Assembly: GCA_002414385.1 (NCBI GenBank)
Contig: DHZH01000006.1
Span: 1 to 64,000, forward strand
From: Gammaproteobacteria bacterium UBA5109
GTDB lineage: Bacteria; Pseudomonadota; Gammaproteobacteria; Pseudomonadales; Pseudohongiellaceae
DNA: 64,000 nt
Direction: 5' to 3'
In this document: piece by piece, positions 35,141-45,402 of the stretch
Layout of the letters: the number at the start of each line of letters is the position of its first letter
How positions within the stretch are numbered: position 1 is the first letter of the stretch
The notes under the pieces: generated by a model
Databases searched by the model: none
The model's input: the letters and a program-made list of their open reading frames with translations, nothing else
Told to the model about the DNA's origin: nothing
Position numbers and translations under genes: made by a program

Positions 35141-37771
35141 GTGGAATCTGCAGTAGTATCGCAACAATCGTCAAGGGGCCTGAGTCAGCAGCAGGCTGAT
35201 GAGTTGTTGGCAAAATACGGCCCCAATCTATTACCTGAACCTGCGCTGCCGGGGCCGAGCAGAATTTTCCTGAATCAGTTCCTCAGCCCCTTCATATATA
35301 TCCTGCTAATTGCGGCAATTGCTTCATTTGCCCTGAATCAGTTGGCCAATGCTGTGTTCATTCTTGCAGTGCTCTTGCTTAATGCGGTCATTGGTACGGT
35401 TCAGGAATATTCGGCACAACGTGCCGCTGCAGCCTTACGCAATATGGTCAAAGGTGAAGCCAAAGTCATCAGGGACGGAAGCACTCAAACAGTAAACGTA
35501 GAAAACCTGGTGCCTGGCGACCTGGTACTGCTCAGTTCCGGCGATAAGATTCCTGCTGATATTCTCTTGCAGGAAAGCCGGGATCTGACTGTCGACGAAT
35601 CCCTGCTCACCGGTGAGTCAATGGCTGTCGCCAAGGATGCAGAGACACAGGTGCCCGAAGATGCCGCTCTGGCGGAACGCAGCAATTACTGCTTTGCCGG
35701 CACCATTGTGACGCGGGGCAGGGCCCAGGGCCTGGTCATGCAGACCGCCATGGATACCCAGATTGGCCGTATAGCCCGGCATGTAACCCAGGGGGAGCTT
35801 GTCCGGCCACCCCTGATGATCAGAATCCAGCGTTTTACCTATCAGGTGGCTGCCGGCATCATGCTCGGTATTCTGTTGCTGATTGGCATCATGATCGTCC
35901 GGGGTTACGATTTGCAGGGCATGGTGATGATGGCTATCGGACTGGCCGTTTCCACCATTCCGGAAGGCCTGCCGGCGGCACTGACAGTCGCACTGGCAAT
36001 CGGTATGCGGCGCATGGCCCAGCATAATGTAATTATCCGCAAGCTGGTTGCAGTAGAGGCTCTTGGCTCCTGTACATTTATATGTTCTGACAAGACTGGC
36101 ACGCTTACCGTCAATGAACTGACTATCCGCAAGGTAATGCTGCCGGACGGCCAGAGTTATGATGTCAGTGGTGAGGGCGTCTCACCCGGAGGCAGTATCA
36201 GCGGGGGGGATACCGGGGCGCTGGAAAAACTCTGCACTACCGGCCTGCTTGCCAACGAAAGCCATCTGGATTATTCAGGTGGGGAATGGGCATCAGAAGG
36301 GGATATTGTCGATGTGGCTTTTCTGGTGCTGGCCAAAAAACTGGGCCTGTCACTGTCCGGTGTTCGCCAGAAACATTCTCAACTGGATGTGGTGCCCTAT
36401 GAGTCCGAGCGTGCCTTCAGTTGCAGCCTGAACAGTACAGGTGACGACTCGGTACTGAATGTAAAGGGCAGTCCGGAAAAAATACTGGCCATGAGTGAAA
36501 GCATGCTCTGGCAGGGAGAAGAAGTCCCCATAGACCGGGCAATGCTGACCCGCCAGTTTGAGTCTCTGGCTCTCAGCGGGTATCGCATCATTGCTCTAGC
36601 CCGGCGACATAATCATCCGCATGATTCGATTGAATCACCCCAGGCAATGACTTTTCTGGGCATGGTTGCCATGATTGATCCGGTTCGCCCGGAGGCCAGG
36701 GAAGCTATTAGTCGGTGTCATGCCGGCGGAATTGAGGTTGCGATGATTACCGGGGATCACCCAGCAACGGCCAAGGCAATCTCACTGGAGCTGGGTCTGT
36801 GTCAGGAAAGTGATCCGGTGGTCACTGGCGATATGATTCGCCAGGCTGAGAGCCTGGGTGAAAAAGCGCTTGATGAACTGATACTTCCAGCCCGCGTATT
36901 CGCGCGTATTGAACCAACACAAAAGGAACAGATTGTTGACCGCTTGATGCGGGCAGGACATTTTGTCGCGGTAACCGGTGATGGAGTCAATGATGCTCCT
37001 GCCCTGAAGCATGCACATGCGGGCGTGGCAATGGGCAAGCGTGGCACAGATGTCGCCAGGGAAACTGCTGATCTCATTATCACTGATGATAATTTTGCTT
37101 CTATAGTTGACGGGATAGAACAGGGCCGGATTGTTTATAACAACATCCGTAAAGTCATTGCCCTGTTGATTGCGACCGGCTTTTCAGCACTCTTGCTGTT
37201 TTTCTGTACTGCCCTGGCAGGTTATCCCATGCCCATGGTGGCTGTTCAGTTATTGTGGCTGAACCTGATTGCCAACGGTTTACAGGATGTTGCGCTGGCT
37301 TTTGAACCGGGAGAAGGTGGAGAGCTGGACCGGCCGCCCCGCAGTCCACAGGAACCCATTTTTGAAAGCCATATCATTCAGCATGTCCTGATTACCGGGA
37401 CGGTGATGGGTTTGCTGGCTTTTGGAGTTTATGCCTGGTTGATAGAAAGTGGCGAGGATATTTCCTACGCGCGCAATCTGACCTTGATGCTGATGGTGCT
37501 TTTTGGCAATCTGCATGCGCTCAGTAGCAGGTCGGAAACACGTTCACTGTTTACAATCAAATTTTTATCCAATCCTTTTCTGATACTGGCGGTTCCTGCT
37601 GCCCAACTGATCCATATTGCTGCCCTGTATACGCCAGGGCTGAGTAGCATACTTGAGCTAAGCCCGATCAGCTTTCTGGAATGGCTGGTTCTGGCGGCAA
37701 TAGCCTTGCTCTTGCTATTGATCGAAGAGCTTCACAAGTGGTATCTACGATATAAAGAGTCGAATAAATAA
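35141..37771 (+). CDS. P2-type cation-transporting ATPase
   Basis: A cation-pumping P-type ATPase of 876 aa, in the Ca2+/Mn2+-type P2 group judging by STIPEGLPAAL in the ion-binding helix and the N-terminal cation ATPase segment. The phosphorylated Asp is D317 in SDKTGTLT. Actuator TGES is in LLTGES, and the hinge is GDGVNDAPALKHAHAGVAMG. About ten membrane helices are seen: two pairs before the catalytic loop and six after it. It could move Ca2+ or another divalent ion; ion choice cannot be decided by eye. The start is GTG at 35141 after a gagataag site. It has no partner genes. Confidence 0.9.
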   Translation: MESAVVSQQSSRGLSQQQADELLAKYGPNLLPEPALPGPSRIFLNQFLSPFIYILLIAAIASFALNQLANAVFILAVLLLNAVIGTVQEYSAQRAAAALRNMVKGEAKVIRDGSTQTVNVENLVPGDLVLLSSGDKIPADILLQESRDLTVDESLLTGESMAVAKDAETQVPEDAALAERSNYCFAGTIVTRGRAQGLVMQTAMDTQIGRIARHVTQGELVRPPLMIRIQRFTYQVAAGIMLGILLLIGIMIVRGYDLQGMVMMAIGLAVSTIPEGLPAALTVALAIGMRRMAQHNVIIRKLVAVEALGSCTFICSDKTGTLTVNELTIRKVMLPDGQSYDVSGEGVSPGGSISGGDTGALEKLCTTGLLANESHLDYSGGEWASEGDIVDVAFLVLAKKLGLSLSGVRQKHSQLDVVPYESERAFSCSLNSTGDDSVLNVKGSPEKILAMSESMLWQGEEVPIDRAMLTRQFESLALSGYRIIALARRHNHPHDSIESPQAMTFLGMVAMIDPVRPEAREAISRCHAGGIEVAMITGDHPATAKAISLELGLCQESDPVVTGDMIRQAESLGEKALDELILPARVFARIEPTQKEQIVDRLMRAGHFVAVTGDGVNDAPALKHAHAGVAMGKRGTDVARETADLIITDDNFASIVDGIEQGRIVYNNIRKVIALLIATGFSALLLFFCTALAGYPMPMVAVQLLWLNLIANGLQDVALAFEPGEGGELDRPPRSPQEPIFESHIIQHVLITGTVMGLLAFGVYAWLIESGEDISYARNLTLMLMVLFGNLHALSSRSETRSLFTIKFLSNPFLILAVPAAQLIHIAALYTPGLSSILELSPISFLEWLVLAAIALLLLLIEELHKWYLRYKESNK

Positions 37772-37841
37772 TTTAAAAGAGCCAGGACTAACATTAAAAA
37801 AAGAAACCTGAATTCTGACTGACTGCCCTGTTTAACGGGTG

Positions 37842-38945
37842 TTAGTTGAGGCTGGCAAGGTCTTCACGCTTGAAAGTGGTGACCTCCGCAACTTGTCCTG
37901 CGTGAATCTTCTTTGCCCAGGCAGGATCACTGATCAGTGCTCGCCCAACGGCCACCAGGTCAAATTCATCATGCTCCAGTCGTTCCAGCAGTTCATCGAG
38001 ACCGCCGCCCTGGGCATCTTCGCCGGCGAAACTTGAAATAAAATCGATGTCGAGGCCGACACTGCCGACTGTAATACCTGGTTTACCGGTAATTTTTTTC
38101 GACCAGCCGGCAAGATTGAGGTCCGAGCCGGGAAATTCAGCTTCCCAGAAGCGGCGCTGGCTGGCATGAAAAATATCCACCCCAGCATCCACCAGTGGCA
38201 TCAGTAATTGTTCCAGTTCCTGCGGACTTTCTGCTATGCGGGCATCGTAATTGCCAATCTTGAACTGGGAAAAGCGCATGATGATTGGAAAATCTTCGCC
38301 GACTTCTGCGCGGATTGCCTGCACCACTTCAACCGCAAACTGTGCCCGCTTACTGACTGAGCCGCCAAACCTGTCGCTGCGCTGATTGACTTTTTTCCAG
38401 AAAAACTGGTCAAGCAGGTAACCGTGCGCGCCATGAATTTCCAGGGCATCAAAGCCGAGCCTCCTGGCATCGGCTGCACCCTGGGCATAAGCTGCGATAA
38501 CCTGTTCAATATCTTCCATGCTCATCGGCCTGATACTTTCCTCACCCATGGGGCTGATATCACCAGGCCCCATGGAAACCAGATCGGGATGTGGTGAATC
38601 CTCCGCTTTGCGCATGGCACCAAGGTGCCAGAGTTGTGGTGCTATTTTGCCGCCGGCTGCATGTACCTCGGAGACAACATTCTGCCAGCCACTCAGAGCC
38701 TCACCATGAAAGCAGGGGACGTTTTTATCGCCACTGGCAAGCGGATGGTTGATGGTGGTCCCTTCGGTAATGATCAGGCCAATTTCTCCCTCGGCGCGGC
38801 GCCGGTAATAGTCCACGACATTCTGCCCGGGAATGCCGCCGGGGGATTGCGAACGCGTCATCGGGGCCATTAGCAGACGGTTTTTCAGTTGCAGTTTTTC
38901 ACTGACAAAGGGCTTGAACAGAAGAGAAGTATTCCGGGTCATCAT
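37842..38945 (-). CDS. Old Yellow Enzyme family NADH:flavin oxidoreductase
   Basis: An FMN-dependent ene-reductase of the Old Yellow Enzyme family, 367 aa, cytoplasmic. It begins with the typical LFKPFVSEKLQLKNRLLMAPMTRS. The active-site region has EIHGAHGYLLDQFFWKKVNQRSDRFGGS, the substrate-binding QLWHLG and the phosphate-binding VGRALISDPAW. Family members reduce activated C=C bonds or act in degradation of aromatics and nitro compounds. ATG at 38945 with ggaag upstream is preferred over TTG at 38954. It stands 59 bp from the gamma-glutamyltransferase gene on the same strand. Confidence 0.88.
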   Translation of the reverse strand: MMTRNTSLLFKPFVSEKLQLKNRLLMAPMTRSQSPGGIPGQNVVDYYRRRAEGEIGLIITEGTTINHPLASGDKNVPCFHGEALSGWQNVVSEVHAAGGKIAPQLWHLGAMRKAEDSPHPDLVSMGPGDISPMGEESIRPMSMEDIEQVIAAYAQGAADARRLGFDALEIHGAHGYLLDQFFWKKVNQRSDRFGGSVSKRAQFAVEVVQAIRAEVGEDFPIIMRFSQFKIGNYDARIAESPQELEQLLMPLVDAGVDIFHASQRRFWEAEFPGSDLNLAGWSKKITGKPGITVGSVGLDIDFISSFAGEDAQGGGLDELLERLEHDEFDLVAVGRALISDPAWAKKIHAGQVAEVTTFKREDLASLN

Positions 38946-39004
38946 AGCTTCCAAAAATAGTTGAGGGTGTCAGAGTCATGACTCCGACACCGGGATAGTT
39001 TGTA

Positions 39005-40942
39005 TCAGAATCCTATTGCAGTATCGTCACCGAAATCACTGGCACCACCCATCATGACACCCTGTTCCTGATTCAGCAGAATGGCCGTGATCGGACCGGA
39101 AGTCTTTTCCCGGAATTCCAGGTCATAGCCCTTACGGATTAATTGCCGCAGTACCAGGGTATCCATATCCGAGCGCAGCACCAGGCGGCCGGGCTGGCTG
39201 TAGTGATTATCAAAAGAAGAGTTCAGCTGAAAACTTTCTATATTGGCCGCTTCGGTGGCCTGCTGTACGTCCATGCCGAATTCGACAATATTCAGGAAAA
39301 ACTGCAGCAGCCACTGTTCCTGACCATCGCCACCCTGGACCGAAAAAGCCATCAGGGGTTCGCCATTTTCCATTACCAGGGTTGGAGTGAGCGTGGCTCT
39401 TGGCCGCTTGCCCGGTTCAATCAGGTTGTATGGATTACGGCTTTCATCAAGTTCAAAACTCTGCATACGCTGCGACAGGCTCATGCCGGTATTGCCGGCA
39501 ATAAAGGCCGGCATCCAGGCACCACTGGGGGTCATTGAAACGACCCAGCCGTTTTCATCGGCCGCCTGAATGGAGGTAGTGCCGGCATGGAAGCCTTCAT
39601 CATGGCTCATGATGCTGACAATGTTACCGTTGATTTCCTGTGGTTCGACCCGCGCAGATTTGCCGGCAGCCCAGTTCGGTTCGATATTAGGTTGCCAGTT
39701 TTCCAGCAGCTGGGTATAGGGGTTGCTTTCTCCCTGATAGGGGTAGGGGTCGCCGGGACCAATGTCCCACTGGTTCTGGTCCGGATCAATTAATTGTGCG
39801 CGGTCACGGGCATAGTCCTTGGACAACAGCCCCTCGATGGGTTCTTCCGGCGGGTAGTAGGGATCTCCGTAATAAAAGTCGCGATCGGCAAAAGTCAGAT
39901 TGAAAACCTGATACAGGGTATGAATATATTCTGCACTGTTGTAACCCATGCCCCGCAGATCCATGTCTTCGATCATGTTGAGCATCTGCAGCATCACCGG
40001 CCCCTGCACCCAGCTGTTGAGTTTGTAGACTTCCTTGCCCTTATAGGTCGTGGATACCGGTTCTTCCAGATAGACCTGCCACTGATCGAGGTCAGCCATG
40101 GTGATCAGTCCACCGGCAGCCTGTGTGGCGCGAACGATTTCCTCGGCTATGTCGCCGCGGTAGAAGCGATCATAGGCAGCCATGATGGCTTCTTCACGGG
40201 TGGCGCCGTTGGCCAGTGCTTCAGCTTCGGTATCCACCAGTTTTTGCAGGGTATTGCGCAGATCTTCCTGCACAAACAGTTCTCCTGGCCGGGGTGCTGC
40301 CCATTCACGCGGATTGCGGGGATCAAGGTTGGGTAACATCACCCGTGCCGTGTCCGGCCAGATACGCAGGAAATTCTTTTCCTGTTCGATACGTTCAGCC
40401 TTGGTGCGCTCAATCGGGTAACCGGCGGCCATGTCAATTGCCGGGGCCAGGACTTCAGCCAGACTCAGTTCGCCGAACTCGGCCAGCATGACCATGAGGC
40501 CTCCGGGAGTTCCCGGCGTGACGGCTGCCAGCGGACCATAGTCCGGTGGATAGTTATAATTCAGGTTATTGAAATATTCCGCCGTGGCACCGCTTGGTGC
40601 GGCTCCCAGCGCGTTCAGGGCAATCACTTCACCGGTTTCCGGATTATGGATCAGGGCCTGGGTTTCGCCACCCCAGCCCAGGGTGTCCCACATCGTTGCA
40701 GAAGCTGCCAGCATGGCGGCAGCGGCGTCCACGGCATTGCCACCGCGATTGTACATTTGCGTTCCGGCTGCAGCGGCCATGGGTTTACCGGCCACCGCCA
40801 TGTACTGGGTGCCGTAGACCACGGGTTTGTTGGAATAACGCAGTTCCTGCGCCTGCAGGCTATTGAAAAGAGTTGCAACCAATAATGAGCAGATCAGCAG
40901 ACTCTGGCCGAGTCGCTTTATTGAAGGGATATGTTTAATCAT
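39005..40942 (-). CDS. Periplasmic gamma-glutamyltransferase family protein
   Basis: A 645-aa Ntn-hydrolase of the gamma-glutamyltranspeptidase family with a signal peptide (ending SLQAQ). The early block NRGGNAVDAAAAMLAA and the later GTTSIQAADENGWVVSMT hold the conserved substrate region; the Thr of GTTS is the likely self-processing nucleophile. It is longer than E. coli Ggt (about 580 aa) with insertions around residues 340-430, and the LGGG-like motif is altered to VQGGDGQEQ. It may therefore be a divergent family member such as a cephalosporin-acylase-like or glutathione-hydrolase-like enzyme. No operon partner is obvious. Confidence 0.82.
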   Translation of the reverse strand: MIKHIPSIKRLGQSLLICSLLVATLFNSLQAQELRYSNKPVVYGTQYMAVAGKPMAAAAGTQMYNRGGNAVDAAAAMLAASATMWDTLGWGGETQALIHNPETGEVIALNALGAAPSGATAEYFNNLNYNYPPDYGPLAAVTPGTPGGLMVMLAEFGELSLAEVLAPAIDMAAGYPIERTKAERIEQEKNFLRIWPDTARVMLPNLDPRNPREWAAPRPGELFVQEDLRNTLQKLVDTEAEALANGATREEAIMAAYDRFYRGDIAEEIVRATQAAGGLITMADLDQWQVYLEEPVSTTYKGKEVYKLNSWVQGPVMLQMLNMIEDMDLRGMGYNSAEYIHTLYQVFNLTFADRDFYYGDPYYPPEEPIEGLLSKDYARDRAQLIDPDQNQWDIGPGDPYPYQGESNPYTQLLENWQPNIEPNWAAGKSARVEPQEINGNIVSIMSHDEGFHAGTTSIQAADENGWVVSMTPSGAWMPAFIAGNTGMSLSQRMQSFELDESRNPYNLIEPGKRPRATLTPTLVMENGEPLMAFSVQGGDGQEQWLLQFFLNIVEFGMDVQQATEAANIESFQLNSSFDNHYSQPGRLVLRSDMDTLVLRQLIRKGYDLEFREKTSGPITAILLNQEQGVMMGGASDFGDDTAIGF

Positions 40943-41002
40943 GGAGCCTACAATAGTGCCTTAAACTGCAAAAGGCCAGAGTCATTTGTGGCGAAATAAT
41001 GA

Positions 41003-42526
41003 CTATTCGGTGAGACTCATTTCCACCGTGACCCGGAAGGCACCGACTTCACCAAAGCGGTCCTGTTCAATGACCTGGGTACCTTCTTCCATGCTGAACT
41101 CGATAGCACGGTGATTGTGACCGCCATGCTCACGCGAGGCTTCAACATTTAACAGATAGGTGCCGGGTGGCAGCAGATTGCCGCCATCATCACGGCCATC
41201 CCAGGTTACGGTATATTCACCGGGCGGTCTGGTCGGGCGGGTGACATTGGACTGTTCCAGGGTGGCACGGCGGCCGGCGCGACGCCACCAGCGCGAATTG
41301 GTTCCCATCCAGCGTTCCTCCACACCCAGTAACAGGAGATTTTTCAGGGCAATGCGCTCAGTATCACTGATCCAGACAGCCACATAGGGTCGCTCGTAAA
41401 CAGCTTCACCTTCTTCACGTTCAGGGATGGTGTATTCCAGTGTCAGGTTGAAATTGGCATTGTTCAGTTGTTGCAGCTCTTCGCTGAGGTATTCATTCCA
41501 GCCGGAAGAAATTACCGGAGAGCCGCTGCTGTCGATTATCAGGGCTTCTATGTCAGGCAGGCTTTCGACAAAGCCCAGGGCCGCTTCGGAATCCATGACC
41601 GTCATGGCGGTGGCAATGGCATCGGCCGTCAAGGCTTCATCGGCGATGACCACCGCATACAGACCGTTAAATACCGGCCAGCCACTTTGCGGTGTGAGGA
41701 TATGGCTGAATTCCCGCATCAGAATCTGGCGGGTGCGGGAATTGTGACCGCTGGTCGCGACTGCCTTGCTGGCCAGTGTCAGACTGCTGATAAAGTTGTC
41801 ATTATCGGAACCGGATTCAGGGTCGGCAATCATGACTATCCAGCCGCTGGCGTTTGGGGGGCTGCCCCAGTATACGGCATCACCGCCGATATCCAGTTTG
41901 ATTGCCGTCGCGCCTGGCAGTTCGCTGCGCAGCAAATCCATGCCGCGATCAATAATATAGCCCTTGGCCAGACCGGAAGTTTCCAGTGTGAGCCCTTCGC
42001 CCAGAGTAATGCTGCTGCCTTCTATCAACAGCTCCGCATCACGAGCCATGCGAGCGACACTATTTGCTGCGCGACGGTCCGGAACCAGCTGGGCTTCCTC
42101 GGCGTTATCCCAGAATGCAATGACTTCGCCCAGACGGCAGGAAAAAGATCCTTCACTGCGTTCCAGCCATTCTTCACAGGCGCTGATCACATCAATCAGG
42201 GCCTGTGGAGCATTATCAGTGCTGCGACTGGTGTTAAGTTGCATAAGGTCGCTGTCATCACGATAGGTAGAAAGTATCTGCTCCAGACGCGCAATTTCTT
42301 CAGCCACCTTATCCATTGCAGTTTCACTTGCAGCCTGCTCAGGCCCGTAGACTGTTATGTCCATGGAAGTGCCAAGGACATTTTCATAATGGCGGGAAAC
42401 TTCCTGACCCTGAACGCTATTCAGGGCAAAAGATGCAGTCAGTATGAAAATACAGGATAATGCCCGCCGAGCAGTCTTACATCGGGGGGAAGGGAGAATG
42501 TTGGCGCGCCTGTGTGTGCTTGTCAT
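41003..42526 (-). CDS. ApbE-type flavin transferase fused to DUF2271 domain
   Basis: A 507-aa exported protein. After the signal sequence (about residues 22-40), residues about 45-320 form an ApbE domain (FAD:protein FMN transferase), which attaches FMN covalently to Thr in electron-transport proteins. LGTSMDITVYG, LETSGLAKGYIIDRG and KLDIGGDAVYWG are the diagnostic blocks, and DALTADAIATAM holds the metal-site region. Residues about 350-507 are a DUF2271 domain, rich in Trp/Arg (GTNSRWWRRAGRR, YTVTWDGRDDGG). DUF2271 is normally a separate protein beside PepSY and ApbE genes, so this is a fusion. It is divergent from the PepSY-type gene by 59 bp. Confidence 0.82.
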   Translation of the reverse strand: MTSTHRRANILPSPRCKTARRALSCIFILTASFALNSVQGQEVSRHYENVLGTSMDITVYGPEQAASETAMDKVAEEIARLEQILSTYRDDSDLMQLNTSRSTDNAPQALIDVISACEEWLERSEGSFSCRLGEVIAFWDNAEEAQLVPDRRAANSVARMARDAELLIEGSSITLGEGLTLETSGLAKGYIIDRGMDLLRSELPGATAIKLDIGGDAVYWGSPPNASGWIVMIADPESGSDNDNFISSLTLASKAVATSGHNSRTRQILMREFSHILTPQSGWPVFNGLYAVVIADEALTADAIATAMTVMDSEAALGFVESLPDIEALIIDSSGSPVISSGWNEYLSEELQQLNNANFNLTLEYTIPEREEGEAVYERPYVAVWISDTERIALKNLLLLGVEERWMGTNSRWWRRAGRRATLEQSNVTRPTRPPGEYTVTWDGRDDGGNLLPPGTYLLNVEASREHGGHNHRAIEFSMEEGTQVIEQDRFGEVGAFRVTVEMSLTE

Positions 42527-42585
42527 ACTTGCTCTTCTTATTTTTTAATCGTCTGGTAGTTATATAACAATAAACTCAAAAGATT

Positions 42586-43179
42586 ATGGCAATAAATCGC
42601 AACTTAGTGAACTGGTCTCGCACAGTTCATGTCTACCTCTCAATCGCCTTGCTTATCGTTCTTGTATTCTTTTCCATTACCGGTATTACCCTTAACCATG
42701 CCGAACTGATGACAGGTGAGCCGCGAACCGAAACGCTGGTGCTGGAATCATTACCTGATCTTCCGCGTAATGATGAAGGCATGATCGCCGAGTCACCTGA
42801 ACTTGCTGCCTGGTTACGTGAAGAGTTCGGCATTCGTCTGCAGTTTGCCACTGTCTTTTATGATGACCCTTTCTTAACGGTCAATTACAGTGGCCCTGGC
42901 TCACAGGCCCTGGTCGAATTTGATCACGATTTTAATGAGGTCTATGCCGAAAGCACGGATTTCGGGCTGGTTGCCGTGCTCAATGATCTGCATAAAGGCC
43001 GCTATACCCATATCGTCTGGAATGCCCTGATCGATATCAGTGCGGTCGTTCTGACCATTTTTTCCCTCGCCGGCTTTGTGCTTTTGTTGCCGAACAAGTT
43101 CCGTTTTCGCAAGGTGGTTAAATATACTGTGATCGGTACCGCGCTTTCCACCCTGGGATATTTTATCGCGACCCTGTAA
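42586..43179 (+). CDS. PepSY-associated membrane protein
   Basis: A 197-aa inner-membrane protein with three hydrophobic helices: about residues 15-38 (SIALLIVLVFFSITGITLNH), 145-170 (VWNALIDISAVVLTIFSLAGFVLLLP) and 178-197. The NWSRTVHVYLS start and the DLHKGRYTH motif are those of the PepSY-associated TM helix family. Conserved His residues (in NH and LHKGRYTH) could ligate heme. Such proteins are paired with DUF2271 and ApbE proteins and are thought to move electrons across the membrane. It is divergent from the ApbE-DUF2271 gene, making one functional locus. Confidence 0.78.
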   Translation: MAINRNLVNWSRTVHVYLSIALLIVLVFFSITGITLNHAELMTGEPRTETLVLESLPDLPRNDEGMIAESPELAAWLREEFGIRLQFATVFYDDPFLTVNYSGPGSQALVEFDHDFNEVYAESTDFGLVAVLNDLHKGRYTHIVWNALIDISAVVLTIFSLAGFVLLLPNKFRFRKVVKYTVIGTALSTLGYFIATL

Positions 43180-43191
43180 GCCTGCTCCTGT

Positions 43192-45402
43192 CTAGTACCT
43201 GAAAGTATATTTGAATTTGATGCTGAAATCGGAGAACACCGAATGGAAGGTGTTGTCCTTGTCTTCATCTGCAATGTTGTAATTCAGCACAATAAAGCCT
43301 TCCTGCCCGGCTTCCGGTATCCACTGAATGCGCGTATTGATGCCCATGTTTTCAGACAGGTTGTCGTATTGCAGCAAGGAAATCCAGTACAGGTTCGGGG
43401 TAAAGGCGACCTGCGTGTTAAGGCTGGTCAGGCGGGCAATAAAGCTGCCCTGTGGCAACTCAACATCGGTCCAGTCGTAATTCAGGGACATGGCAAAATA
43501 GCGGGACTGGTTCCAGGAGAACTCTGTGCTGATTTCCTGTTGTTCACCATTGTAGAAGTCACCAGCTTCATAGGTGATTTCGCCGGAAAATTCACGCTGG
43601 CTACCGGTCGATAAAGTGAAATCGTATGTATCGAATTCATAATCCCCGGGGGTGACCACGACCGAGCGGCTTGGTTCGGAGTAAATGGTAAACGGGGCAA
43701 GTACGTTTTCGCGGTAGCGCGTATAGCCCAGATCAAAACCGTCACGGGCATTGGATTCCATTTCCAGCAGACGGAACTTCAGTTCCTGGCTCTGCAAACC
43801 ACCGTCAATGACATTTACCCGATGGGCATCAATTCCCATAAAGGCTTCCTGCCAGTAGTCGCTCGCAGGGAAATGGGTGTAACCAATCTTGGCGTTGTAA
43901 TCCCGCACATTGGAGCGGTTGATATAACCCAGCGCCGGGTTGAAGTTTCGCTGTATTTCTTTCATGCCGAGGCGGCCGCGCCAGCCGGAATTATTCGGGG
44001 AAGCAATACCCACACCCCAGGCGGCATCATCTCCGTCCAGCCCTGTCGTCTCGGATTGCTGGTACCAGATATCACCCTCGATCTGCTGACCGCTGGCCAG
44101 GCGGGTATTCAGATAGCGGAAATCGACGCCGTAGACAGAGTTGTCAATATTGGATTTTGGGTCACCATCGGTAATGATCACGCCCAGGCTGGACTCATCC
44201 AGCACATTGGCGGAAAAACGGCCAACAAACAGGTTGGAAGCATCGACGCTGCCGGAGGCATCCTGGCGTACAGCCAGAGTCCCGATATTCCAGCGCCCGA
44301 CACGACCGGAGATGCGGCCGCCATATTCCAGATCGACCTGGGCACCATTCTGGTCAATGCCGATATTGCGTGAAAAGAAAGGCCGGGCATTTTGCCGGCT
44401 GCCCTGGGTGGTTGCCTGGTTGGCATTGCCACTGCCGATGCTGCCGAACTGAAACAGGTCAGCATCATTCAGAAAGAAGTCACGTTTTTCCGGGAAGAAC
44501 AGATTAAAGCGGGTCAGGTTCACTTCGCGGTCATCCACTTCCGTGGCCGAGAAGTCAGTGTTGACCGTCAGGGCTGCATTCAATGAGGGCGTGAGCCGGT
44601 AAAACACATCCAGTGAAGGGTCGTAATTGGTTTCCTTGCTGTTCGGATTGAAAGTGCGCTGCTGGTTAATTGACATCGAGGGTACGATATCCAGGCCGAC
44701 CCCCTGATTCATGCCTTCGAGTCCTGTTGCCAGGCCGACGATACTTGGATTGTAAGTACGGTTATAGCTTACCCAGGCCATTTCCTCACCCAGGCGACGG
44801 ATACCCCGGCCAAAATTAAAGCCCCAGGTATCGATGTTCGGGTCAAAGGGCAGGGTCTTAAATGGAATTTCGATTTCGGCAATCCAGCCATCTTCAAAGG
44901 TATCGGTGGCTACATCCCAGATCACTGTCCAGTTGGCATCAAAAGACGAGACACTTTCATACAGGGCATCATGTCGTACACCATTGAGGTTGGTTTCAAA
45001 GCGATAACCGACACGGCGGGTATTAAAAGGGTCGAGAATCAGTACCAGACGGTCATCGCCTCCAAGCCCAAGGTTATGACGAATGGTTGGTGCAGCAATC
45101 AGTTCCGGATTACTGTCATACATGCGCGCCCCGATATACAGGGCATCTTCGGTATAGACCATGTACACCTGTGTCGGCTGTGAAGTCGCTGTTCCATCTC
45201 CCGGACTGATCTGGTGGAAATCATCAATCATGTCGGACTGCTGCCAGACATCATCATCCAGCCTGCCGTCCAGAACAGGAGGAGTCGCAACACGGGTGGC
45301 GCGAAATTCTTTAAGGTTTTCCGGGTTGTTGTTTTCTTGTGCCTGAGCGTTAACCGCCAGGGAGACTGATAAGGCGAGACCAAGCCGTAGGGGCAAATTC
45401 AT
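43192..45402 (-). CDS. CBM9-like/DUF5916 outer-membrane protein
   Basis: A 736-aa exported protein. A signal peptide (ending VNAQAQ) is followed by a carbohydrate-binding-module-9-like domain at about residues 30-220 (PPVLDGRLDDDVWQQ, DALYIGARMYDS, GWIAEIEIPFKTL) and then a DUF5916 beta-barrel-type region ending in an aromatic residue (FKYTFRY), as expected of an outer-membrane protein. The function of DUF5916 is unknown; neighbours in other genomes often are peptidases or transporters. An agga ribosome site precedes the ATG. It is convergent with the PepSY-type gene, with a 12-bp gap. Confidence 0.82.
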   Translation of the reverse strand: MNLPLRLGLALSVSLAVNAQAQENNNPENLKEFRATRVATPPVLDGRLDDDVWQQSDMIDDFHQISPGDGTATSQPTQVYMVYTEDALYIGARMYDSNPELIAAPTIRHNLGLGGDDRLVLILDPFNTRRVGYRFETNLNGVRHDALYESVSSFDANWTVIWDVATDTFEDGWIAEIEIPFKTLPFDPNIDTWGFNFGRGIRRLGEEMAWVSYNRTYNPSIVGLATGLEGMNQGVGLDIVPSMSINQQRTFNPNSKETNYDPSLDVFYRLTPSLNAALTVNTDFSATEVDDREVNLTRFNLFFPEKRDFFLNDADLFQFGSIGSGNANQATTQGSRQNARPFFSRNIGIDQNGAQVDLEYGGRISGRVGRWNIGTLAVRQDASGSVDASNLFVGRFSANVLDESSLGVIITDGDPKSNIDNSVYGVDFRYLNTRLASGQQIEGDIWYQQSETTGLDGDDAAWGVGIASPNNSGWRGRLGMKEIQRNFNPALGYINRSNVRDYNAKIGYTHFPASDYWQEAFMGIDAHRVNVIDGGLQSQELKFRLLEMESNARDGFDLGYTRYRENVLAPFTIYSEPSRSVVVTPGDYEFDTYDFTLSTGSQREFSGEITYEAGDFYNGEQQEISTEFSWNQSRYFAMSLNYDWTDVELPQGSFIARLTSLNTQVAFTPNLYWISLLQYDNLSENMGINTRIQWIPEAGQEGFIVLNYNIADEDKDNTFHSVFSDFSIKFKYTFRY

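Noticed and set aside
41468..42460. 330-codon antisense ORF inside the ApbE-DUF2271 gene
   Set aside because: Its opposite strand encodes well-conserved ApbE motifs; the antisense product has no recognisable features.
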